Shown one piece after another: positions 8,741 through 17,375 of a stretch of 64,000 nucleotides of DNA. The DNA comes from Microbacterium gallinarum (GTDB lineage: Bacteria > Actinomycetota > Actinomycetes > Actinomycetales > Microbacteriaceae). Numbering within the stretch: position 1 is the stretch's first letter; each line of letters begins with the position of its first letter. A program made the translations under genes and the position numbers. The stretch spans positions 1,260,304-1,324,303 of the forward strand of contig NZ_JACSPM010000001.1 in assembly GCF_014837165.1 (NCBI RefSeq), in the 5' to 3' direction. Under the pieces are notes generated by a model, which saw nothing but the letters and a program-made list of their open reading frames with translations, did no database searches and was not told the origin of the DNA.

Positions 8741-10282
8741 ATGAAGGATGCGATGACGGAACAGACGACCCGGGCCGCGGCATCCGCTCGCCCCTCCAAG
8801 GGTCCGCGCAGCGCCTGGCCCGCCCTCTGGGCACTGGTCATCGGGTTCTTCATGATCCTCGTCGACACGACGATCGTGTCGGTGGCGAACCCGGCCATCA
8901 AGGCGGCGCTCGACCCGGAGACGAACAACCTCGACAACGTGGTGTGGGTGACGTCGGCGTACCTCCTGGCGTACGCGGTGCCGCTGCTCATCACCGGTCG
9001 CCTGGGCGACCGGTTCGGTCCGAAGAACATCTACCTCATCGGGCTCGCGGTGTTCACGCTGGCCTCGCTCGCGTGCGGCCTGTCGCCGACCCTCGGCGCG
9101 CTGATCGCGTTCCGCGCCGTACAGGGCCTCGGTGCCGCGATGATGACGCCGCAGACCATGGCCGTCATCACCCGCACCTTCCCGCCGAACCAGCGGGGTG
9201 CGGCGATGGGGCTGTGGGGCGCCACCTCGGGGGTCGCGATGCTCGTCGGCCCGCTCGCCGGCGGTCTGCTCGTCGACGGCCTCGGCTGGGAGTGGATCTT
9301 CTTCATCAACATCCCGGTCGGGATCGTGGGCTTCGTCCTCGCCTGGATCCTCGTGCCGAAGCTCGAGACGCACCCGCACAAGTTCGACCTCGTGGGCGTG
9401 GTGCTCAGTGCGGTCGCCCTGTTCCTCATCGTGTTCGGCCTGCAGGAGGGCGAGACCTACGACTGGGGCGTGATCTGGGGCCCGATCACGGTGTGGGGGC
9501 TGATCCTCGCCGGCGCCGTCGTGCTCGCGCTGTTCATCTGGCAGCAGGCCAAGACGAAGAGCGAGCCTCTCGTGCCGCTGGAGCTGTTCCGCGACCGCAA
9601 CTTCTCGGTGGCGAACATCGGCATCGCGACCGTCGGGTTCACCGTGACGAGCATGTCGCTGCCGCTGATGTTCTTCATCCAGCTCGGCCGCGGTCTCACC
9701 CCGACCGAGGCGGCGCTGCTGCTCGTGCCGATGGCCGTCGCCGCCGGTGTGCTCTCGCCGATCGCCGGGCGCTGGCTCGACCGCACCGACCCGCGCGTCC
9801 TGCTCGTCCCCGGCCTGCTGCTCGTGACGGGGTCGCTCGTCCTCTACTCGTTCCTGATGAACGTCGACACCCCGATCTGGATGTTCCTCATCCCGTCGTT
9901 CATCATGGGCGTCGGAAATGCCGGCATGTGGGGTCCGCTCGCGACGACCGCGACGCGCAACCTCGCGCCGCGTCAGGCCGGCGCCGGAGCGGGCATCTAC
10001 AACACCATGCGCACGATCGGATCGGTGCTCGGCTCGGCGTCGATCGCCGTGTTCATGCAGGCGCGCCTCGAGGCGAACCTCCCGGGTGCCTCCGAAGCGG
10101 CGGCGGGTTTCGGCGAGGGCACGCTGCCTCCGCAGGTCGCCGAGCCGTTCTCGACGGCCATGGCGCAGGCGATCCTGCTGCCGGCGGCCGTGCTGCTGAT
10201 CGGCGTGGTCGCGGTGCTGTTCCTGCGTCGGCCGACGCCGATGCCGACCGCCGAGTGGCAGGCCGCCGAGGAGGCCGGGTAG
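8741..10282 (+). CDS. MFS exporter, DHA2 (EmrB/QacA) family
   Basis: A 513-residue drug:proton antiporter with 14 predicted membrane segments. Visible DHA2 features are FFMILVDTTIVSVANPAI in the first segment, the loop motif GRLGDRFGPKNIYLIG (motif A) and the LVGPLAGGLLVDGLGWEWIFFINIP stretch (motif C region). It probably exports lipophilic cations or toxic compounds. ATG 8741 has GGAG 4 nt upstream; ATG 8753 with GAAGGA upstream is an alternative. Frames that extend upstream to 7622 are antisense to purC. It converges on purD. Confidence 0.9.
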   Translation: MKDAMTEQTTRAAASARPSKGPRSAWPALWALVIGFFMILVDTTIVSVANPAIKAALDPETNNLDNVVWVTSAYLLAYAVPLLITGRLGDRFGPKNIYLIGLAVFTLASLACGLSPTLGALIAFRAVQGLGAAMMTPQTMAVITRTFPPNQRGAAMGLWGATSGVAMLVGPLAGGLLVDGLGWEWIFFINIPVGIVGFVLAWILVPKLETHPHKFDLVGVVLSAVALFLIVFGLQEGETYDWGVIWGPITVWGLILAGAVVLALFIWQQAKTKSEPLVPLELFRDRNFSVANIGIATVGFTVTSMSLPLMFFIQLGRGLTPTEAALLLVPMAVAAGVLSPIAGRWLDRTDPRVLLVPGLLLVTGSLVLYSFLMNVDTPIWMFLIPSFIMGVGNAGMWGPLATTATRNLAPRQAGAGAGIYNTMRTIGSVLGSASIAVFMQARLEANLPGASEAAAGFGEGTLPPQVAEPFSTAMAQAILLPAAVLLIGVVAVLFLRRPTPMPTAEWQAAEEAG

Positions 10283-10396
10283 GTGCGGGGACCGGTTGCT
10301 CCAGCCGCGCCGGGGTGAATCGTCAGGCCTCCGGTTCAGCCGCGCCGAATTGCGCTGCAGGGCGGCGGAAGGCCGCGGAACGCCGCGGTCGAACCG

Positions 10397-11668
10397 TCAG
10401 TCCTCGACGACGCGGGCCGCGATGTCGGTGCGATGCTGCCCGCCCTCGAGCCCGATCTCGGCGATCGACCGGTAGACGCGGCCGCGCGCCTCGGTGAACG
10501 TCGTTCCCAGTCCGACCACGTTCAGCACGCGCCCGCCTGTCGCGACGACGCGGCCATCGGTCTCGGCCGTGGCCGCGTGAGCGAGGTGGACGCCCTCGAC
10601 GGCGGCCGCGGCATCCAATCCGCTCAACGGGCGGCCGGTCACGGGTGACTGCGGATATCCCTCGCTCGCCAGCACCACGGTCACGGCGACCGCGTCGGCG
10701 AAGGCAGGCCGGGGGCGGCTCTCGAGATTGCCGGATGCCGCGGCCAGCAGCAGCTCCGACAGCGGGTCGACGAGCCGGGGCAGCACGACCTGCGTCTCGG
10801 GGTCGCCGAAGCGCGCATTGAACTCGATGACCTTCACGCCGGCATCGGTGAGGATGAGCCCGGCGTAGAGGAGGCCGATGAACGGCGTGCCCTCGGCGTC
10901 GAGCCGGCGGATGACCGGCTCGGCCACCTCGCGTGTGACGAGGTCGACGAACTCGTCCTCGCCGCCGAAGCGCTCCGACAGCCACGGCAGCGGCGAGTAT
11001 GCGCCCATGCCGCCGGTGTTGGGGCCGGCGTCGGCGTCGAGCAGGCGCTTGTAGTCCTGGGCGGGGCTGAGCGGAAGCACGTGGTCGCCGTCGCTCAGGA
11101 AGAACAGCGACACCTCGGGCCCGGAGAGGAACTCCTCGACGAGCACCGGTCCGGACGGGAGGTAGGCGTCGGCGTGCTCGATCGCCGCGGCGCGGTCCTC
11201 GGTGACGATGACGCCCTTGCCCGCAGCCAGGCCGTCGGCCTTCACGACGTATGGGGATCCGAGCTCGTCGAGCGCGCCCTCGAGCTCGGCGCGGTTCGTG
11301 GCCCGCAGCGCGCGCCCGGTGGGGACGCCCGCGGCGTCCATGATGCGCTTGGCGAACGCCTTGGAGCCCTCGAGCTGCGCCGCGGCCTTGCCGGGCCCGA
11401 ACACCGGGATGCCTCGCTCGCGCAGGGCGTCGGCGACGCCGGCGACGAGCGGAGCCTCGGGGCCGATCACGACGAGGTCGATGGCGTTCCCGTTCGCGAA
11501 GACGGTGACGGCGGCGGGATCGTTCGCGTCGAGCGCCACGACCTCGGCGTCCTGCGCGATGCCGGCGTTGCCCGGAGCCGCGAAGATCTCGTGCGCCGTG
11601 TCTTCCGAGCGCAGGGCGAGGATGATGGCGTGCTCGCGCGCGCCCGAGCCGAGTACGAGGATCTTCAC
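10397..11668 (-). CDS. purD: Phosphoribosylamine-glycine ligase
   Basis: A 423-residue ATP-grasp enzyme forming GAR from phosphoribosylamine and glycine, the second step of purine synthesis. It begins MKILVLGSGAREHAI, has the GPGKAAAQLEGSKAFAK region, the ATP-grasp lysines in VVKADGLAAGKGV and the metal-binding IEFNARFGDPETQ motif. The start codon is GTG at 11668-11666, placed 6 nt after a TAGGCT box. It lies near purC, purM and purF, but each appears to have its own promoter except purF. Confidence 0.96.
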   Translation of the reverse strand: MKILVLGSGAREHAIILALRSEDTAHEIFAAPGNAGIAQDAEVVALDANDPAAVTVFANGNAIDLVVIGPEAPLVAGVADALRERGIPVFGPGKAAAQLEGSKAFAKRIMDAAGVPTGRALRATNRAELEGALDELGSPYVVKADGLAAGKGVIVTEDRAAAIEHADAYLPSGPVLVEEFLSGPEVSLFFLSDGDHVLPLSPAQDYKRLLDADAGPNTGGMGAYSPLPWLSERFGGEDEFVDLVTREVAEPVIRRLDAEGTPFIGLLYAGLILTDAGVKVIEFNARFGDPETQVVLPRLVDPLSELLLAAASGNLESRPRPAFADAVAVTVVLASEGYPQSPVTGRPLSGLDAAAAVEGVHLAHAATAETDGRVVATGGRVLNVVGLGTTFTEARGRVYRSIAEIGLEGGQHRTDIAARVVED

Positions 11669-11674
11669 GCGACC

Positions 11675-11680
11675 AGCCTA
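11675..11680 (-). promoter_or_regulatory. Candidate -10 box of purD (leaderless)
   Basis: TAGGCT on the minus strand ends 6 nt before the purD GTG. The same hexamer at the same distance precedes purM, the transporter at 16112 and tag. Confidence 0.65.
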
Positions 11681-11850
11681 CCGAGGGCGATCTGCTGCGT
11701 TTCGGCGATCCGCAGTCAGGCGACCCGCGGTCGGCGCCGCTGTGCGAGCGAGCGACGGGCACGGCGTTTCCCGACGGTGGGACCGGAATGGGCCGTCACG
11801 CGGGAACCGGACGCGGCGGCGTGGCCGCCCCGACCGTGCTCCGCGCGGCG

Positions 11851-11856
11851 TAGCGT
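11851..11856 (+). promoter_or_regulatory. Candidate -10 box of the SCP-like gene (leaderless)
   Basis: TAGCGT with a 6-nt gap before ATG 11863 and no Shine-Dalgarno in the gap. Confidence 0.6.
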
Positions 11857-11862
11857 TGACTC

Positions 11863-12228
11863 ATGCCGCGAAGGATCACGACCGACGAGGGACGAACCGC
11901 CCTCGAAGCCGTGCATGCGGCGGGCGAGGCATCCCTCCCCTCCCGCACCGACCTCGCGACCGCCGTGCGCTACCTGCTGCAGCTGCTGGCGGAGAAGGCG
12001 CCGGGCAACTCGGTCGAGGTTCGCGTGCCGCCGTTCGGTGCGGTGCAGGTCGTCGAGGGTCCGCGCCACACCCGCGGGACGCCGCCGAACGTCGTCGAGA
12101 CCGATTCCGCCACGTGGATCGCGCTCGCAACCGGACAAGAGCTGTGGACGGATGCCGCGGCCCAGGGCCGCATCCTCGCATCCGGCACTCGCGCCGACAT
12201 CTCCGACCTGCTCCCGCTGCGCCCCTGA
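11863..12228 (+). CDS. SCP-like (sterol carrier family) small protein
   Basis: This 121-residue soluble protein matches, by eye, the bacterial SCP-type proteins that sit beside purine genes in many Actinobacteria. A helical N-terminal half is followed by a beta-rich part (VEVRVPPFGAVQVVEG) and a C-terminal ATGQELWTDAAAQGRI stretch. No enzymatic residues stand out and its role is unknown. As I recall, Mycobacterium tuberculosis has the same neighbourhood: an SCP-like gene, purF, purM and then a DUF3073 gene. The mRNA is probably leaderless. Confidence 0.75.
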   Translation: MPRRITTDEGRTALEAVHAAGEASLPSRTDLATAVRYLLQLLAEKAPGNSVEVRVPPFGAVQVVEGPRHTRGTPPNVVETDSATWIALATGQELWTDAAAQGRILASGTRADISDLLPLRP

Positions 12229-12260
12229 GACCGGCCGGTGCCGCCGCTCGCCAGGAGTGG

Positions 12261-12266
12261 GACAAT
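12261..12266 (+). promoter_or_regulatory. Candidate -10 box of the small membrane protein gene (leaderless)
   Basis: GACAAT ends 6 nt before ATG 12273. GGAGG in the gap touches the start too closely to act as a normal ribosome-binding site. Confidence 0.5.
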
Positions 12267-12272
12267 GGAGGC

Positions 12273-12608
12273 ATGCCGGATCACGTCGAAGACCACATCG
12301 AGACCGTGCGCGTCCGCCGCGCACCGAAGATCTCGGTCTTCCTGCTCGCCGGCGCCGCGCTCGGCGTGGTGGTCGCGATGATCCTCACGTTCGCGTTCGA
12401 CGGCTCCGCCGAGAAGAGCCCGAACACCGGGCTCGTCTACTCGCAGGGCCAGGTGTTCGGCTTCCTGCTCCTCGTCTGCATCCCCGTCGGGCTCGCGCTC
12501 GCCGGCTTCGTCGCGCTCTGGTTCGACCGCCGTTCGAGCAAGCGCACGCGCGAGGTCACGGTCGACCACGAGTCGGTGCAGGTCGACGAGGATCGTCCCG
12601 CCTCCTGA
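12273..12608 (+). CDS. Small two-TM membrane protein
   Basis: A 111-residue protein with two hydrophobic segments (about residues 20-42 and 60-85) joined by a short charged extracytoplasmic loop, and hydrophilic ends. The C-terminal tail is acidic and basic by turns, ending EDRPAS. Similar short proteins in Microbacteriaceae are sometimes labelled Trk-like, but I see no potassium-transporter motif, so no function is assigned. It stands alone between the SCP-like gene and a convergent hypothetical gene. Confidence 0.7.
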   Translation: MPDHVEDHIETVRVRRAPKISVFLLAGAALGVVVAMILTFAFDGSAEKSPNTGLVYSQGQVFGFLLLVCIPVGLALAGFVALWFDRRSSKRTREVTVDHESVQVDEDRPAS

Positions 12609-12652
12609 CGCCGGCCGGCCCCCTGTCGACGCCCGCTTCAGCTCGCCGCGCC

Positions 12653-13264
12653 TCAGGCCAGCTCGGCGATGATCGGGTGGATGGCGGCGTCGAATGCCGC
12701 GACGTCGCCGCGCAGGCCGTCGGTGACGGCGATCGTCAGCGAACCGATCCACCACACGCCGCGCTGAGTCAGCGGCAGCACCTGCACGTTGAGTTCGAAC
12801 GAGTGGGCGCGTCGTCCGACCTGACGCTCGTGCTCGGCGATCGCGCTCGCGTACGCCCGGTACGACGTTCCGGTGCCGGGGCTCGCGTCGCGCCGATAGC
12901 GAGCATGTGCGGACTGCGTGAACGCCAGCGCCCCCGCCGCGTGCGGCGCGACGGCGGCGCGCAGCTCGTCGCAGCCCTCCGACGGCAGCGCGAGGAGCGT
13001 GTCGAACCCATCGACGAGGTCGAGCGGCACGGGAGACGGATGCGCCTGCGGCTCGACCGTCATCGCCCAGTACTCGCGCCACTGGCGTTCGAGGAGGGCC
13101 TGGGCCTCTTCGGACCGCTCGTTCACGCGGGGAGGGATGCCGCGCAGCTGCGGCAGCTCGTCAGGGGAGCGGATGCCCAGCACCTGTCGCAGATAGAGCG
13201 CGAGAAGGACGGGCTGACCGGCGTCTTCGCGGATCAGCCACTCCGGAGCACCGGTGCCGCCCAT
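12653..13264 (-). CDS. Conserved hypothetical protein
   Basis: A 203-residue soluble protein without signal peptide or membrane segment. It has an N-terminal helical region (ALYLRQVLGIRSPDELPQL), a Trp-rich middle (QWREYWAMTVEPQAHP) and a beta-rich end. I do not recognise a family or catalytic motif. Codon use matches its neighbours, and a TAGAAT box 6 nt before ATG 13264 supports both gene and start. It is transcribed away from purM across a 185-nt gap containing a long inverted repeat. Confidence 0.7.
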   Translation of the reverse strand: MGGTGAPEWLIREDAGQPVLLALYLRQVLGIRSPDELPQLRGIPPRVNERSEEAQALLERQWREYWAMTVEPQAHPSPVPLDLVDGFDTLLALPSEGCDELRAAVAPHAAGALAFTQSAHARYRRDASPGTGTSYRAYASAIAEHERQVGRRAHSFELNVQVLPLTQRGVWWIGSLTIAVTDGLRGDVAAFDAAIHPIIAELA

Positions 13265-13270
13265 GCCGCC

Positions 13271-13276
13271 ATTCTA
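13271..13276 (-). promoter_or_regulatory. Candidate -10 box of the hypothetical gene (leaderless)
   Basis: TAGAAT on the minus strand, close to the TATAAT consensus, ends 6 nt before ATG 13264. Confidence 0.65.
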
Positions 13277-13322
13277 GAACCGGCCACTCCCATCGAGCCC
13301 GCCGATCCACAGGTACTCAACC

Positions 13323-13388
13323 CCGTCGAGTGTCCACGGATGCCGCCTGGTCGACCCGGGTTACGGCGCTTCCGTGGACACTCGACGG
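13323..13388. repeat. 18-bp perfect inverted repeat between divergent genes
   Basis: Arms 13323-13340 and 13371-13388 are perfectly complementary over 18 bp. The 30-bp centre holds a second short dyad (GCCG/CGGC) and the 8-bp palindrome ACCCGGGT. The two flanking genes diverge, so it cannot be a terminator for either. It lies about 50 bp upstream of the purM -10 box. A regulatory site or a small palindromic repeat element is possible. Confidence 0.75.
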
Positions 13389-13437
13389 AGGTGGCAGCCG
13401 CCGCGGTCACGCGGCATCCGCCTCGCCGTCGCGCCGG

Positions 13438-13443
13438 TAGGCT
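13438..13443 (+). promoter_or_regulatory. Candidate -10 box of purM-purF (leaderless)
   Basis: TAGGCT ends 6 nt before the purM GTG at 13450. Confidence 0.65.
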
Positions 13444-13449
13444 GGAGGC

Positions 13450-14601
13450 GTGGCCTCCTCTTCGCCCGATGCCCCCTCTTCCACGCCGGTGAACCCGTAC
13501 GCGGCCGCCGGAGTCGACACCGCCGCCGGCGACCTCGCCGTCGAGCTGATGAAGTCGGCCGTCCGCCGCACGCACGGACCCGAGGTGCTCGGCGGGGTCG
13601 GCGGCTTCGCCGGGCTCTTCGACGCTTCGGCCTTCACGGCGTACGACAAGCCGCTGCTCGCGACGAGCACCGACGGCGTCGGCACCAAGGTCGCGATCGC
13701 GCAGGCGATCGACAAGCACGACACGATCGGGCTCGACCTGGTCGGCATGGTCGTCGACGACATCGTCGTGGTGGGCGCGAAGCCGCTCTTCATGACCGAC
13801 TACATCGCGTGCGGCAAGGTCTTCCCCGAGCGCATCGCCGACATCGTCCGCGGCATCGCCGCCGGCTGCCACGAGACCGGCACCGCCCTCGTCGGCGGAG
13901 AGACGGCCGAGCACCCGGGACTGCTCGGCATCAACGACTACGACGTCGCGGGCGCCGCGACCGGCGTCGTCGAGGCGGCCGGCGTGCTCGGGGCCGACCG
14001 TGTGCGCGACGGCGACGTCGTGCTCGCGCTCGCCAGCTCGGGCCTGCACTCCAACGGCTACTCGCTCGTGCGCCACATCGTCGCCGGCGCCGGCATCCAG
14101 TACGGCGACCGCGCCGCCGACCTCGGCTCGCACGTCACGTGGGGCGAGGCGCTGCTGGAGCCCACGCGCCTCTACACCCAGCCCCTCCTGCGCCTCATCG
14201 CCGAGACCGGCGACGCCGTCCATGCCCTCAGCCACGTCACCGGCGGCGGCATCGCCGCGAACCTGGCGCGTGTGCTCCCGCAGGGCACGTGGGTCGAGGT
14301 CGACCGCTCGACCTGGTCGCCGCCGCCTGTCTTCCGCGTGCTGGCCGACCTCGGCGACCTCGATCTGGAGTCCACCGAGGGCACCTGGAACCTCGGCATC
14401 GGGTTCCTGGCCGTCGTGTCGGCCGAGAAGGCGGAGGCGGCAGCATCCGCTCTCACCGCCGGAGGCATCGCGACCTGGCAGGTGGGCGTCGTGCGCGACG
14501 GCAGCCGGCCGGACGGCGAGTTCGAGCAGGGCGCGAAAGGCGTCGACGGCGGCGCGGTGCGTCTCGTCGGCGCATACAGCGAGAACAACGGAGCGAAGTA
14601 A
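13450..14601 (+). CDS. purM: Phosphoribosylformylglycinamidine cyclo-ligase
   Basis: This 383-residue enzyme closes FGAM to AIR with ATP in purine synthesis. It begins with the PurM lead NPYAAAGVDTAAGD and contains LATSTDGVGTK, GMVVDDIVVVGAKPLFMTDY and LVGGETAEHPG, all family signatures. The C-terminal domain continues with ALASSGLHSNGYSLVR and HVTGGGIAANLARVLP. The length is usual for actinobacterial PurM. It is followed 6 nt later by purF and both should share one transcript. The gene order purM-purF is the reverse of the common purF-purM order. Confidence 0.97.
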   Translation: MASSSPDAPSSTPVNPYAAAGVDTAAGDLAVELMKSAVRRTHGPEVLGGVGGFAGLFDASAFTAYDKPLLATSTDGVGTKVAIAQAIDKHDTIGLDLVGMVVDDIVVVGAKPLFMTDYIACGKVFPERIADIVRGIAAGCHETGTALVGGETAEHPGLLGINDYDVAGAATGVVEAAGVLGADRVRDGDVVLALASSGLHSNGYSLVRHIVAGAGIQYGDRAADLGSHVTWGEALLEPTRLYTQPLLRLIAETGDAVHALSHVTGGGIAANLARVLPQGTWVEVDRSTWSPPPVFRVLADLGDLDLESTEGTWNLGIGFLAVVSAEKAEAAASALTAGGIATWQVGVVRDGSRPDGEFEQGAKGVDGGAVRLVGAYSENNGAK

Positions 14602-14607
14602 CACCCC

Positions 14608-16068
14608 ATGTGCGGAATCGTCGGGATGGTGGGCCGCGGCTCGGTCAATCAGGAGATCTACGACTCACTCCTCCTGCTGCAGCATCGAGGTCAGGACTCC
14701 ACGGGCATCGCCACCGCCGAGACCAACGGCGTCTTCCACGTGCACAAGGAGAAGGGCCAGGTGCGCGAGGCGTTCCGCACGCGCGACATGCGCGCGCTCC
14801 TCGGCAACCTCGGTCTCGGTCACGTGCGCTACGCGACGAAGGGCACGGCGTCGAGCGAGGAGGAGGCCCAGCCGTTCTACGTGAACGCGCCGTACGGCAT
14901 CGTCCTCGTGCACAACGGCAATCTCACGAACACCCGAGAGCTCACCGACGAGCTCTTCCATAAGGACCGCCGGCACCTCAACACGTCGTCCGACACCGAG
15001 CTGCTCGTGAACGTGCTCGCCAACGAGCTGCAGAGCTCGATCTCGGGCGTCGAGCTCGAGCCGGAGCAGATCTTCCAGGCCGTGACCCGCGTGCACGAGC
15101 GCGTCGAGGGGTCGTATGCCGCCATCGCGCTCATCGCCGGTCACGGACTGCTCGCGTTCCGCGACCCGTACGGCATCCGGCCCCTCATCCTCGGCACGCG
15201 CAAGAACGACGACGGCAGCTACGAGTGGGTCGTCACGAGCGAGTCGCTCGTCCTGGAGAACGGCGAGTTCGAGGTCGTGCGCGACGTCGACCCCGGCGAG
15301 GCGGTGTTCGTCGACCTCGACGGTCACCTGCACACCCAGCAGTGCGCGGTCGACCCGAAGCTGGTGCCGTGCTCGTTCGAGTACGTGTACCTCGCGCGGC
15401 CCGACTCCATCATGAACGGCATCTCCGTCTACGAGGCTCGGCTGCGCATGGGTGATCGCCTGGCCGACACGATCGCCAAGTACACTCCCCCGGGGGCGAT
15501 CGACGTCGTGATGCCCATCCCCGACTCGTCGCGGCCCGCCGCGATGCAGGTCGCGCGCAAGCTCGGCATCGAGTACCGCGAGGGCTTCTACAAGAACCGC
15601 TACGTGGGCCGGACGTTCATCATGCCGGGACAGGCGGCCCGCAAGAAGAGCGTGCGCCAGAAGCTCAACGCGATGTCGAGCGAGTTCAAGGGCAAGAACG
15701 TGCTGCTGATCGATGACTCGATCGTGCGCGGTACGACGTCGAAGCAGATCATCCAGATGGCGCGGGATGCCGGAGCCAAGAGCGTCACCTTCGCGTCGGC
15801 GGCCCCTCCCGTGCGGTACCCCCACGTCTACGGAATCAACATGCCGTCGCGCCATGAGCTCGTCGCGCACGGCCGCACGATCCCCGAGATCGCCGAGGAG
15901 CTCGGCGCCGACTACATGGTCTACCAGGAGGTCGAAGACCTGAAGGCGGCGATCCTCGAGGGCTCCGACGTCGACGACCTCGACATGAGCTGCTTCGACG
16001 GGCGGTACGTCACCGGAACGGTGACCGAGGAGTACCTGGCGTGGGTCGAGGGCTCCCAGGAGTCCTGA
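14608..16068 (+). CDS. purF: Amidophosphoribosyltransferase
   Basis: A 486-residue glutamine PRPP amidotransferase that commits PRPP to purine synthesis. The N-terminal Ntn glutaminase begins MCGIVG, so Cys2 becomes the nucleophile after Met removal and no longer propeptide is present. The phosphoribosyltransferase domain carries the PRPP loop VLLIDDSIVRGTTSKQ. Of the four cysteines that bind the [4Fe-4S] cluster in Bacillus subtilis PurF, two appear to survive (C255 and C462), while the others are replaced by H406 and an Asp near 459. A cluster is therefore unlikely. The alignment was made by eye. Confidence 0.96.
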   Translation: MCGIVGMVGRGSVNQEIYDSLLLLQHRGQDSTGIATAETNGVFHVHKEKGQVREAFRTRDMRALLGNLGLGHVRYATKGTASSEEEAQPFYVNAPYGIVLVHNGNLTNTRELTDELFHKDRRHLNTSSDTELLVNVLANELQSSISGVELEPEQIFQAVTRVHERVEGSYAAIALIAGHGLLAFRDPYGIRPLILGTRKNDDGSYEWVVTSESLVLENGEFEVVRDVDPGEAVFVDLDGHLHTQQCAVDPKLVPCSFEYVYLARPDSIMNGISVYEARLRMGDRLADTIAKYTPPGAIDVVMPIPDSSRPAAMQVARKLGIEYREGFYKNRYVGRTFIMPGQAARKKSVRQKLNAMSSEFKGKNVLLIDDSIVRGTTSKQIIQMARDAGAKSVTFASAAPPVRYPHVYGINMPSRHELVAHGRTIPEIAEELGADYMVYQEVEDLKAAILEGSDVDDLDMSCFDGRYVTGTVTEEYLAWVEGSQES

Positions 16069-16099
16069 CACACGCGCGGCCGGGGCATCCGGCGGCACG

Positions 16100-16105
16100 T
16101 AGGCT
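16100..16105 (+). promoter_or_regulatory. Candidate -10 box of the CynX-like transporter gene (leaderless)
   Basis: TAGGCT ends 6 nt before GTG 16112. Confidence 0.62.
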
Positions 16106-16111
16106 TGACCG

Positions 16112-17338
16112 GTGAGTTCCCCTGCCCGTCCGCTCTGGCGCGGGCGTGCACTCGCCCTCGTCGGCATCGTGCTCTTCGCGTTCTCGTTGCGCTCGGCCGT
16201 CGCCTCGCTCTCGCCGCTGTTCGACCACATCTCAGCCGAGTACGACGTGCCGGCCGCGGTGATCGGGCTCATCGGAACCGCGCCGCCCGTCTGCTACGCG
16301 GTGTTCGGGCTGCTGACACCCGCGCTCGAGCGCAGGTTCGGCCTCGAGCGCCTGGCGGTGGCAGCGATGGTGGTGGTCGCGCTCGGGCTGATCGCGCGCG
16401 CCCTCGCGCCGAACTCCGGCCTGCTGCTGGCGGGGACCGCGCTCATCTTCGCGGCGGTCGGCAGCGGCAACATCCTCTTGCCGCCGCTCGTCAAGCGCTA
16501 CTTCCCCGATCGCATCGGCCTCATGACGACGGTGTTCTCCACCACCATGGCCGTGTCGACCTTCGTTCCCCCGCTCTTCGCCGTTCCGGTGGCGGATGCC
16601 GCGGGCTGGCGCGTCTCGCTGGGACTCTGGGCCGTCTTCGCAGTCGTGGCGCTGGTCCCCTGGATCGGCCTCGCGCTGCGACAGCATGCCGCTGCGAGCG
16701 ATGACGACATCGAGCAGCCACCGCCGGGCGTGCTGGGACGCATGTGGCGCGTCCCGCTCGCCTGGGCGCTGACGGTCGGCTTCGCCGTGTCGAGCACGCT
16801 GGCCTACACCTCGTTCGTCTGGCTGCCCACGATTCTCGTCGATATCGCGGGCGTCACTCCGGCGGTCGCGGGAGTGCTCCTCGCGCTCTTCGCCTTCATG
16901 GGCCTGCCGGCGTCGCTCACCGTGCCGCTGCTGGTGACGCGCTGGAATGCGACCCGCGCCCTGTTCGGCGTCGCCGTGGGCACCGGGCTCGCCGGCATCG
17001 CGGGCCTGCTCTTCGCGCCGACGGCGGCGCCGTGGCTGTGGGTCGGGCTGCTCGGGCTCGCGCCCCTGCTGTTCCCGATGACCCTGGTGCTGCTCGGGCT
17101 GCGTACGCGCACCCACGAGGGAGCCGTCGCGCTGAGCGGGTTCGTGCAGAGCGTCGGCTACGCGATCGCGGCACTGTTCCCGTTCGGCATCGGCCTGATC
17201 CACGATGTCACCGGCTCATGGACGGTGCCGCTCCTCATCCTCGCCGCGGTGGTCGCGGCCGCGATCCCGGCGGGGGTCGTCGCGGCGCGCAAGCACACCG
17301 TCGAAGATGACTGGGAGCGCCGTCACGGCACGTGGTGA
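16112..17338 (+). CDS. MFS transporter, CynX/NimT-like
   Basis: A 408-residue 12-segment transporter. The N-terminal ALVGIVLFAFSLRSAVASLSP and the loop after helix 2 resemble the cyanate/nitroimidazole (CynX/NimT) branch of the major facilitator superfamily. The substrate cannot be told. A cytoplasmic loop between helices 6 and 7 contains the acidic DDDIEQPPPG segment. Its GTG start follows a TAGGCT box by 6 nt, so it has its own promoter despite lying only 43 nt after purF. It converges on the DUF3073 gene. Confidence 0.82.
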   Translation: MSSPARPLWRGRALALVGIVLFAFSLRSAVASLSPLFDHISAEYDVPAAVIGLIGTAPPVCYAVFGLLTPALERRFGLERLAVAAMVVVALGLIARALAPNSGLLLAGTALIFAAVGSGNILLPPLVKRYFPDRIGLMTTVFSTTMAVSTFVPPLFAVPVADAAGWRVSLGLWAVFAVVALVPWIGLALRQHAAASDDDIEQPPPGVLGRMWRVPLAWALTVGFAVSSTLAYTSFVWLPTILVDIAGVTPAVAGVLLALFAFMGLPASLTVPLLVTRWNATRALFGVAVGTGLAGIAGLLFAPTAAPWLWVGLLGLAPLLFPMTLVLLGLRTRTHEGAVALSGFVQSVGYAIAALFPFGIGLIHDVTGSWTVPLLILAAVVAAAIPAGVVAARKHTVEDDWERRHGTW

Positions 17339-17375
17339 GGCATCCGCTCAGGGGGAGCCGGAGAAGCGCGTACGG

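Noticed and set aside
8606-9379. Long N-terminal extension of purC
   Set aside because: The extension is antisense to the DHA2 exporter. PurC begins at the usual place at GTG 8605 with a -10 box 6 nt away.
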